Of a DNA stretch of 21,286 bases, positions 14,950 through 21,286 are shown piece after piece. The position numbers and the translations under genes were made by a program. This DNA comes from CAYPHJ01 sp964410485 (GTDB lineage: Bacteria > Desulfobacterota > Binatia > UBA9968), in assembly GCA_964410485.1 (NCBI GenBank), contig CAYPHJ010000080.1:1-21286 (forward strand), given 5' to 3'. Every line of letters starts with the position of its first letter. Within the stretch, counting starts at the first letter, position 1. The notes beneath the pieces were generated by a model that ran no database searches, was not told the origin of the DNA, and saw nothing but the letters and a program-made list of their open reading frames with translations.

Positions 14950-16497
14950 GCGTTGCCTTCCCTATTTCGAAGCACGCGAAGCCGCGCTGAGTACATTGCT
15001 TGAGGCAATTGCGGTAATTGCTCGCACTTGGCTTCAACATCGGCTTTCGACATCGGACCCGGACAAGTGATTTCGATCTGAATATCCAGACTGCCCCTCC
15101 CGTTAAGGCCGCCGCGAATTCCAGAGCTGAAGCCTGACAGTTCTGTGTCCTGCGCGTTGACCAGGATTCTGAAGCTCGCGTCGATGACATTCGGTCCTTC
15201 GACGGCGACAAGCCGAGCCGCGGCTTGCTGCCGCAATTCACCGAGAGAACGAGTCGGGGGAGTCGCCAAAGTTTCAGCATCAACTCCAGCAGAGACTGGC
15301 AGCGGTTGAGCAGCCACTATCGGCGAAGCACCACCATTGATCGTGCGGCTGTGGAACCGGCGCTGAGGTAGTTGTCGGCTGTGGCGCAGCACTAGCAGAC
15401 CAAGGGAGGCTTAGAATCGCCTCCTCTAATTCGGAGGGGAGACAAATCGACAAATCTGCCGCAGAAGTCTCGCCCGCGTGGACCGCGCAAACCGAGCGGA
15501 CGAGCGTCAGGATCTTCGACAAGGCAGCGAATTGCGCCTGCAACCATGTCCTCTTTTAGAGGCACGGGAAAGCCAAGCGTGGTCCGGTAGACGCGATCAA
15601 CCTGCGCCACTGACTGACCGATGAAATTCGGTAGCCGCTCTCGAATATGCTCGGCAAAAAAGGTTTGAGGATAGACTTGCGTACGGATTTGATTGATTAC
15701 TTCTTCACGGGTCGACGCTTGGCCCAGCGGCTCGATCTCGAAGACGCTCTTCTCCGCCGACTCATCCCATTTTTCCACTCTGATAAAAACCAGACCGTTC
15801 TGTTTTAAAGTATCTAGAACTAGTTTCCTCTCCCGAGCAGAAATTCTTTCGTAGCTGTCGCGACGGTCAGCCGTTCGCGCGCTCCCAGCCAAGCTCGTGC
15901 CAGCAGCATATCGCTTTGCTGCGGCGAGCAAATCCGGACTTGTCAGATGATTGGCCCGGTCGTCCCGCGGCTCCAAGAGAATGATCTGATTACGAAACTC
16001 AGCGCCGCTGTAGACTGCGTGGCGTTCAGGATTGGATAGCCGCCGGGGTGCGAGCACAAAGCGTGGTCCGGTTTTCGACATATTCGCCAGCGCGGCGCGT
16101 GTCGCTTCAAGCTCGTTTAACAGCACGGCCTGCTGGTTATCTTTAAAAAGCTCTCTGAGCCAAAGTTCTGAACCTCTATACCCAAAGCCCGAGCAGCGCT
16201 GAGCTGGCTCGGTTGAAGGTAGATATCATTGAGCTGGGGCGTAGAAGTTCTGTGATATCGCTGCCACGTGGCTCTCCCGGTGGCAGCCGACGCAATTTGC
16301 TCACGTAGCGTTCTTGAAATTGGCTGGTATCCCCCAATAGCTCCGAGCAAAGAAGCCCACAATCTGTTTACCGTTGAGTTACGCAAACGCGGAAGGTTCG
16401 GCAGGAATTGTGCGGCTCGCGGATGGAGCGATACCAGGATACAAGATAGGCAGTAATCTTCGACCAAGTCCGAGCCACCGGGTGGCAGGCGGAGCAT
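14946..16497 (-). pseudogene. large frameshifted gene, possibly C-terminal part of a DUF499-like ATPase
   Basis: Consecutive open pieces in changing frames make one decayed gene. First is 16117-16497 (with WASLLGAIGGYQPISRTLRE). A one-base loss near 16168 shifts it into LWLRELFKDNQQAVLLNELE... down to about 15480 (with FRNQIILLEPRDDRANHLTS and YPQTFFAEHIRERLPNFIGQ). A further shift at about 15430-15490 leads to LSICLPSELEEAILSLPW and a Pro/Thr-rich linker. A last shift at about 15310-15390 gives the tail SLGELRQQAAARLVAVEGPN... to the TGA at 14946. The N-terminal part, including any P-loop, is absent; the piece begins 4 bases after the amidohydrolase stop. The family call rests mainly on its position next to an SNF2 helicase and the general layout of the C-terminal region, and is weak. 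Confidence 0.6.
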
Positions 16498-16501
16498 CCC
16501 G

Positions 16502-17551
16502 TCAGGTTATGGCCAGGGGATACATGCGTAACGGATTCTCGGTCGTTATCTTCCGTTTGGTTTCCATCGAAAGATCTTCGCGCGCCATGAATTTCTCGAT
16601 GTTTTCGCGGAACTCGGAGCGGGGCTCGTGGGGAAAGTCAGTGGCGCAAAAAAGAATATCATCACGCAACAACTCGACGATTCGCGCGATTCCGAGCTCC
16701 TCCAGCTCGCAATGAATAAAGATCCGTCCGCTTCGAAGGTGCTCCGAGGGCATGACTTTAAGAGCGGGAGCTTGAGCGTTGCGGTGTTCGTATTCCATGT
16801 CCATCCGGTCCATCAGATACGGCACCCAGCCACATCCAGCCTCGGCATACGCGATTTTTAAGCGAGGGAATTTGTCGTACACGCCGTTGTAAATCATGCT
16901 GGTCATCTGAATCATCTGACCAAAGCCGTGACTCAACGTGCGCACTTCGATCAAAGTATCGAAAGCATCTACACCGATTCCCTGCGTCGGCGCCGCGTGA
17001 ACGGCCAATATCGCGCCGAGTTCCTGAGCAGCCTCATACACGGGAAAGTAGCGTTGATCGCCGAACGGCTGTCGCAGGCCCACAGCCGGCAGGATGGCGC
17101 CGACCATTTTCAGCTCTTGAACCGCGCGGCGTAATTCCTTTATGGCGTCGGGGATCGATTGCAGCGGAATCAATGCCATCCCTTTCAGACGCTTTTCAGG
17201 TTTCAAGAACTTTTCATAGAGGAAATTGTTGTACCCGGCCGCGAGAGCGCAGGCCCAGTCTTTATCTCTGATCAAGCCGAATGTCAGACCAGAGGTCGGA
17301 TACAGCACGGACCATGCGATGTCGTCTTCATCGAGAAACTCTTGCCACTCTTGCAAACTCCCTTTGGCTACATAACGTCCCTTCCCATCCGCCACTCTTC
17401 TGGCCTGGCGGTGAAAACCGTCGAGGGTTGGAAAAAACGAAAACGACAGCAAATCCTCCCGTCCGCGATAAGGTGGAGGGAGGAAGTCCAGCAGTTCCGC
17501 GTCGCTTTCGACTACGTGCCCGTCGGCGTCGACAAAGCCTTTGATGTCCAT
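16502..17551 (-). CDS. amidohydrolase family protein (COG2159, ACMSD-like)
   Basis: The 349-residue metal-dependent TIM barrel has D8-x-D10-x-H12 in VDADGHVVE, H185 in AVHAAP, and D305/H308 in CATDFPHEP. This is the ligand set of the 2-amino-3-carboxymuconate semialdehyde decarboxylase/resorcylate decarboxylase group, which act as decarboxylases or hydrolases on aromatic-derived acids in the cytoplasm. A GAGAG stretch lies just before the ATG. It is distinct from the relative at 18659-19789 (376 residues). The downstream decayed operon begins 4 bases after its stop, so that operon may be read from the same transcript. The substrate is unknown. Confidence 0.9.
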   Translation of the reverse strand: MDIKGFVDADGHVVESDAELLDFLPPPYRGREDLLSFSFFPTLDGFHRQARRVADGKGRYVAKGSLQEWQEFLDEDDIAWSVLYPTSGLTFGLIRDKDWACALAAGYNNFLYEKFLKPEKRLKGMALIPLQSIPDAIKELRRAVQELKMVGAILPAVGLRQPFGDQRYFPVYEAAQELGAILAVHAAPTQGIGVDAFDTLIEVRTLSHGFGQMIQMTSMIYNGVYDKFPRLKIAYAEAGCGWVPYLMDRMDMEYEHRNAQAPALKVMPSEHLRSGRIFIHCELEELGIARIVELLRDDILFCATDFPHEPRSEFRENIEKFMAREDLSMETKRKITTENPLRMYPLAIT

Positions 17552-17652
17552 GGTTTTCTCTCTTCTGCAGTTTCCCTGCGATTACTTTATGCAATCTCTC
17601 GCCAATTTGATCGCTTAACAAAATTGTGGCAGCACGGCAATGCTGACCGACG

Positions 17653-18411
17653 TCACCGCAGGGTTTTAATAAGCTGCCGCATCTCCTCAGCCGTAATTTC
17701 TTTCCCGTACAAAGGTGCGCCCTGCGCAAAGTGTCTCGCGCTTTCGAGCGGTCCGACAACCACCGGATCGAACCCCGCACTCTGAACCAACAATGAGGCT
17801 AGCGCCAAAGCCTTGCTGTCGTCGCCGGCCAGGGGGATTGCCATACGCGCGCCGGGCCGGTGCGCATTGTTGGCAAGCGTACGGAAATTGAGAGTGTTGA
17901 ACGCGCGGACAATGCGCGTTCCAGCCAGGTATTTGGCCGAGGTGATGCCGATGCCGTTCTCACGCGCCTCATTTGCGATCTCTCCGTCACGTCTCAAGAC
18001 CGCGTTACCCGCGTCGAGCACAATTTTTCCGGCCAGCTCACGGGCATAATCCTTACCGATTTGTGGGTAGGCGCCATACGGAACCGCAATGAGAACGGCA
18101 TCGCCAAACATCAGCGCTTCCCGCACCGTGCCAGCGCGCGCGAGAGGGCCGAGGCTATCGGTGAGAGGTTTGAGTTTCTCGGGATGGCGCGAAGAAAACA
18201 ACACGGGATGACCGCTCTTTACCCATAGCGTTCCCAATGTTCCGCCAATGTTTCCCGAGCCGATGATCCCGATCTTGATATCCGACGTTTTGCTTGGTGC
18301 TTGGGCAAACACCACTCGGGGCAAGGCTCCGAAAAGCAACGTCAATCCAGCGACGATCGCTATAATAGCGGGGACAAAATGACTTCTAACATTCGCAATT
18401 ATCTGATGCAT
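17653..18411 (-). CDS. NAD(P)-binding F420-reductase-like protein with N-terminal signal or anchor
   Basis: From ATG 18411 (AAAGGAG 11 bases upstream) the protein has 252 residues; an in-frame GTG at 18432 would contain the ribosome site and is less likely. Residues 12-31 form a hydrophobic helix followed by FAQAPS, a Sec signal-peptidase-like site with no twin arginine. The Rossmann domain follows: IGIIGSGNIGGTLG (47-60), the phosphate-contacting SSRHPEKL, and the VLIAVPYGAY and IVRAFNTLNF strands typical of NADPH:F420 oxidoreductase (FNO/NpdG) and related dehydrogenases. True FNO is cytoplasmic, so the leader is unusual. Two LLM enzymes in the window could use F420, but no direct link is shown. 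Confidence 0.85.
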   Translation of the reverse strand: MHQIIANVRSHFVPAIIAIVAGLTLLFGALPRVVFAQAPSKTSDIKIGIIGSGNIGGTLGTLWVKSGHPVLFSSRHPEKLKPLTDSLGPLARAGTVREALMFGDAVLIAVPYGAYPQIGKDYARELAGKIVLDAGNAVLRRDGEIANEARENGIGITSAKYLAGTRIVRAFNTLNFRTLANNAHRPGARMAIPLAGDDSKALALASLLVQSAGFDPVVVGPLESARHFAQGAPLYGKEITAEEMRQLIKTLR

Positions 18412-18518
18412 TACAGCGGATTCTCCTTTCACCCCTGGGGAAGCAGGGAGATCTTTTTAACCTCACTACTAAGACCAATGAGCTGTAGCGGACACACGTA
18501 GCGCATGTCTTGCCACGT

Positions 18519-18597
18519 TCGTCTTTTGGCAAAGACGAGTTTTGAAACATGCCGGTCACAAAAGACACTTAGCTCGATGCTTCTCTTTGGTAAAGAG
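18519..18597. repeat. hairpins of the CTTTGG-AAAG repeat type between divergent genes
   Basis: TCGTCTTT-TGGC-AAAGACGA (18519-18538) and CTCTTT-GGT-AAAGAG (18583-18597) are perfect hairpins in the 247-base gap between the Rossmann protein and the second amidohydrolase. Their CTTT-GG-AAAG cores match the palindromes at 9240-9305 and 10312-10332, so they are probably decayed copies rather than operators. No clear promoter is seen. Confidence 0.5.
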
Positions 18598-18658
18598 GGC
18601 CTTGCGTCGTGAATGCCTCTAAGGGTATTGAATCAACAGCAAGGCAAAGGAGCGTAAA

Positions 18659-19789
18659 GTGGATTATAAAGCAATTTCAGCCGACGACCACATTGATCTG
18701 GGTTATCTTCCGCGCGATCTGTGGACCCAACGGCTCGACAGATCGTTGCGCGAGCGTGCGCCTCATGTCGAAGACAGGGGTGAGAAGGGCGAATATTGGG
18801 TGTGCGATGGCGAGACCTGGGCGGAGTATCGCGGCGAGCGCTGGTTTGCCAGGTCCAATCGGACAAGACTGGCTTTGGATCGAGGTGGAGTTGGCGAAGC
18901 GCACCGGCCGACCACGCCTGCAAAGCGCCTCGCCGACATGGACCGTGATGGCGTTGAGGCATCGCTCATGTTTCCACCGATCATCGCCATGCAAGTGGGT
19001 GACCGCGAACTGAGGAATGCCTGTGTCAGGGCCTATAACGATTGGGCATTCGAATTTGGCCAGACCGCGCCAACGCGATTTTTCCCGGTTGCGATGCTTT
19101 CCCCGGTAGACCCTCAAGATGCCAAAGACGAGGTCCTTCGGGTGGCGCAGCTCGGGTTTCGCGAAGCGAACTTCCTGGTCAATGATGTGACACTCGAAAT
19201 GAACCTAAAGCCCTGGGATGTGTTCTGGGACGCAGCTGAGGAGAGTGGAATTGTCGTGTCGTACCACGTTGGCGGCAGCGTACAGTCGGGAACCGTTCGT
19301 GCCACTATCGACGCGATCAAGCCCGGCGAACGGCAGGGCGTATTCGACATGGGGCTCAGCAATGGCGCCACCTCGTTTTTCAATCCTTTTGTCAACATGT
19401 TCAACTTCGGTACCTTGGAGCGCCATCCCAAGCTCAAGTTCTGCCTTGCCGAGTCCGCTATTGGTTGGATCCCGTTCGTTGTGCAAGAAATGGACTATCG
19501 CTACAGGAGACAATTCGAGCGTAAGAAGTCGGATGACATTCCGCTCAAGTCGATGCCGAGTCAGATCTTCAAGCGGCAAGTCTGGGCGACTTATCAAACG
19601 GATTTTGTTGGGCTGCATCTGACCCAGTTCTTCGGTGACGGCCATATTATGTGGGGCTCAGACTACCCGCACCCAGACAGCACCTGGCCCTTGTCTCAGG
19701 AGGTCATCGATAAGGATACGGCCCATTTATCTCCCGAGTTAAAAAGAAACGTCATTCGCGACAACGCCGCCGCCCTGTACCACATTTGA
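18659..19789 (+). CDS. amidohydrolase family protein (COG2159), second copy
   Basis: This 376-residue metal-dependent hydrolase or decarboxylase has D9-D10-H11 in ISADDHIDL, H203 in VSYHVGGS and D335/H338 in WGSDYPHPDSTWP. It carries an N-terminal insertion (about 30-75, rich in charged residues and Trp) that the 349-residue relative lacks. This longer form is typical of the subgroup abundant in soil bacteria, whose substrates are mostly unknown. The start is GTG 18659 with AAAGGAG ending 6 bases upstream. It is divergent from the Rossmann protein and convergent with the last hydrolase, so it is probably transcribed alone. Confidence 0.9.
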   Translation: MDYKAISADDHIDLGYLPRDLWTQRLDRSLRERAPHVEDRGEKGEYWVCDGETWAEYRGERWFARSNRTRLALDRGGVGEAHRPTTPAKRLADMDRDGVEASLMFPPIIAMQVGDRELRNACVRAYNDWAFEFGQTAPTRFFPVAMLSPVDPQDAKDEVLRVAQLGFREANFLVNDVTLEMNLKPWDVFWDAAEESGIVVSYHVGGSVQSGTVRATIDAIKPGERQGVFDMGLSNGATSFFNPFVNMFNFGTLERHPKLKFCLAESAIGWIPFVVQEMDYRYRRQFERKKSDDIPLKSMPSQIFKRQVWATYQTDFVGLHLTQFFGDGHIMWGSDYPHPDSTWPLSQEVIDKDTAHLSPELKRNVIRDNAAALYHI

Positions 19790-19819
19790 AGGCAAATCGC
19801 CTCAAAGCTCGCTGGCGCG

Positions 19820-19833
19820 AAGCCTGACGGCTT
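19820..19833. terminator. weak hairpin between convergent genes
   Basis: AAGCC-TGAC-GGCTT lies in the 92-base gap between the convergent amidohydrolase and alpha/beta hydrolase. It could end either transcript but has no U-run on either strand. Confidence 0.2.
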
Positions 19834-19881
19834 GAACGGAGCGAAGCGATTGAACGGCTGGAAGGATTGGCACCGGCCAGC

Positions 19882-21060
19882 TTAATCAAAGTATCCGGCC
19901 TGGTATGCCCAGAGCCACAGGTAGATGATTTTGTCGTTGTAGAGCTCCGCGTAACCGACGTGACCGTAGCGTGGAATCAGAACGACATGTGCACCGCGCG
20001 TGCTGTCGGCATATTTGGCGCCCATGAACATTTCGCGCTTGTGTTCGAGTTTTTCGCCTTTTACCCAGTGCCCCTTGTCGTTTTCACCGACGACTAACAA
20101 AACCCGGATCGACTTGAGCCAGTTAGGGTCGGGATCCAGCAGGTGATCAAAGTACTCTGCACGGGGTAAGCCGGTACGCCGCGGATACTCCTCAAGGATA
20201 CCGAGAGCGGCATTATGTTGGTTGTCGCACAAGCTCGTTTTTAACTGCGAGCGCAGCGGGCTTACCAATCGAATGTAATCATCGGCGCCGCCCCAGGGCG
20301 TAAGGTCCGCAGGATCAACGTAACCCGCTTCTTTGAATGAGTCCGGTGATCGCCGCGACACATGATCAATCGGTTTCTCCACATAACTTTCCGCGCCCGT
20401 CTTGTTTCTCCACTCCAAACGCCAGCTATCCGGGCCGCCGCTGCCAAAGCCGACGATGCCAATCACTTCGGTCTTTTGGCTGAAACGCGTTAAGTGTGTT
20501 GCCATTGGCCCTCCGGTGGAGTGACCGAAGGCGATAATTTCCCGCCCTGCAAGGTGCTCGTCTGCGAGCTGGGCCGCGCCCTGGAGAATGACATTGAAGG
20601 TGCATTTCAAATTACGGTCGAGAATTTCTTCCAGCGGCAAATTTCGGTCTTTGAGATAGATGGGATTGCGCTCCGCTACCGGGCTGTGCCAAACGCCGCC
20701 TGGGGGGTAATGACCGGGATAAGTCAGAGTGAGGACTTTGAAGCCCTGGGAGGCGAGCACTCGGGCAAGTCCCGGCCTTTTGTCCGGAGTTAAATCCATA
20801 ATCTTCTCGCTGCCCGCGCCGCCGTGAAAGAAAACAAATCCCCGCCGCGGATCAAGCTCCTGCTTGGGCGTGTAGACTGTCCCATGCATGTCCCAGTCGT
20901 AGCCATTGCGGCGGTACCTGGCCCAGACCTCAGCGGCTCTGAACTCGACCTCAGTATAAGGAGGCTCGATGGCCAACCATTCGTCCCAGGTGAGTGTTAG
21001 CAACAGCTCACGTGAGTTCAGTCCAGCGAGATATTTTTCAGTGATACCGGCCATTGACAT
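19882..21060 (-). CDS. alpha/beta hydrolase family protein
   Basis: From ATG 21060 (GGGAGAG just upstream) the protein has 392 residues. The frame is open to a TTG at 21174, but that TTG is part of a candidate -35 box, which supports the shorter start. Visible are the oxyanion strand FVFFHGGAGSEK (about 76-87), the nucleophile S181 in FGHSTGGPM (full G-x-S-x-G), the acid Asp in VVGENDKGHW and the base His in PRYGHVGYAEL. A long region between the nucleophile and the acid (about 215-310) would form a cap. It has no signal peptide, so cytoplasmic action on an ester, amide or lactone is likely; the substrate is unknown. It is not related closely to the hydrolase at 3237-4157 and keeps all three catalytic residues. 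Confidence 0.88.
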   Translation of the reverse strand: MSMAGITEKYLAGLNSRELLLTLTWDEWLAIEPPYTEVEFRAAEVWARYRRNGYDWDMHGTVYTPKQELDPRRGFVFFHGGAGSEKIMDLTPDKRPGLARVLASQGFKVLTLTYPGHYPPGGVWHSPVAERNPIYLKDRNLPLEEILDRNLKCTFNVILQGAAQLADEHLAGREIIAFGHSTGGPMATHLTRFSQKTEVIGIVGFGSGGPDSWRLEWRNKTGAESYVEKPIDHVSRRSPDSFKEAGYVDPADLTPWGGADDYIRLVSPLRSQLKTSLCDNQHNAALGILEEYPRRTGLPRAEYFDHLLDPDPNWLKSIRVLLVVGENDKGHWVKGEKLEHKREMFMGAKYADSTRGAHVVLIPRYGHVGYAELYNDKIIYLWLWAYQAGYFD

Positions 21061-21144
21061 TCGTCTCTCCCTGGTCCATTCGGAGTAGTGCGCCCTCAAG
21101 AACAGCGGTCCGGTGTCCTTCGTTCCGGTGCTCAGAGGCAAGGG

Positions 21145-21174
21145 ATAGTACCAGTAGCCGTTCGAATGCGTCAA
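21145..21174 (-). promoter_or_regulatory. candidate promoter of the alpha/beta hydrolase
   Basis: On the minus strand TTGACG (21169-21174) is followed after 18 bases by TACTAT (21145-21150). Transcription would start near 21138, giving a leader of about 78 bases before ATG 21060. The match is good for a sigma-70-type promoter. Confidence 0.45.
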
Positions 21175-21261
21175 ACGCTGTCTCGGAAAGGCATCCTACT
21201 TTCCTGCGCATTAGTCCCGGCCTGAGCGAAGACGATATTGGCTTGGATTTTTCCACGTAGC

Positions 21262-21286
21262 GTATACACCGTATACACCGTATACA
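21262..21286. repeat. 9-base tandem repeat of GTATAC palindromes at window edge
   Basis: GTATACACC occurs at 21262-21270 and 21271-21279, and a third copy starts at 21280 and is cut by the window end. Each unit holds the self-complementary GTATAC. The array lies about 90 bases upstream of the hydrolase promoter. It could be a multi-site operator (GTATAC cores are found in GntR-family sites) or a simple repeat that continues outside. Confidence 0.6.

Noticed and set aside
16482..16496. A CSACH haem-like motif on the minus strand, just after the amidohydrolase stop, suggesting a cytochrome c.
   Set aside because: The frame runs only about 45 codons to a stop and has no other cytochrome features. 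The neighbouring frame gives a longer coherent protein that continues into the broken large gene.
12334..16497. All frameshifts as sequencing or assembly errors.
   Set aside because: The breaks are confined to this block while flanking genes are intact, and the internal deletion and D to G change are not indel noise. Read-level checking would still settle individual sites.
16502..19789. The two amidohydrolases as a recent tandem duplication.
   Set aside because: They lie on opposite strands, differ in length (349 and 376 residues) and have different N-terminal regions and metal-site contexts.

Overview
The window looks like chromosomal DNA from an uncultured soil or sediment bacterium. By eye the GC content is moderate to high. 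Paralogous oxidoreductases and hydrolases are dense (two luciferase-like flavin monooxygenases, a three-subunit molybdenum hydroxylase, two COG2159 amidohydrolases, two alpha/beta hydrolases, a double cupin), and small palindromic intergenic repeats are common. This gene mix is typical of metagenomic lineages such as Binatia, Tectomicrobia or Rokubacteria. That placement is an inference from gene content; no rRNA or marker gene is present.

Left part (1-9043). A double-cupin gene runs off the left edge on the minus strand. It is divergent from an RpiR-type regulator (1262-2101), and the 215-base region between them carries three perfect palindromes. One palindrome sits on the regulator's own start codon. 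Downstream on the plus strand follow LLM monooxygenase, alpha/beta hydrolase, second LLM monooxygenase, then the small (2Fe-2S), large (molybdopterin) and medium (FAD) subunits of a xanthine-dehydrogenase-family hydroxylase. Together they look like an inducible catabolic module for an organic, perhaps N-heterocyclic, substrate. Repeat-rich spacers interrupt the run at 3131-3236, 5189-5274 and 8028-8182.

Middle (9044-11942). A repeat-rich gap is followed on the minus strand by an EamA/DMT transporter, a second repeat cluster, a MOSC-domain protein and a PEP-mutase/isocitrate-lyase superfamily enzyme. The last two are nearly contiguous.

Region 12334-16497, minus strand, is the most unusual part. 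It is a decayed operon that still shows tight translational coupling. In transcription order it holds a large frameshifted gene of unclear family (possibly an ATPase of the DUF499 kind), a frameshifted small gene, an intact ribbon-helix-helix antitoxin, a PIN-domain toxin with an open frame but without its first catalytic Asp, and an SNF2/HepA-type helicase. The helicase keeps its start codon but has an internal deletion ending inside the DEAH box and three single-base frameshifts near its end. The composition recalls helicase-ATPase anti-phage operons. The metabolic genes on both sides are unbroken, so the decay is local and unlikely to be sequencing noise.

Right part (16502-21286). A COG2159 amidohydrolase and an apparently exported F420-reductase-like Rossmann protein lie on the minus strand, a second amidohydrolase on the plus strand, and an alpha/beta hydrolase on the minus strand with a recognisable promoter and an upstream array of 9-base GTATAC-containing repeats at the window edge.
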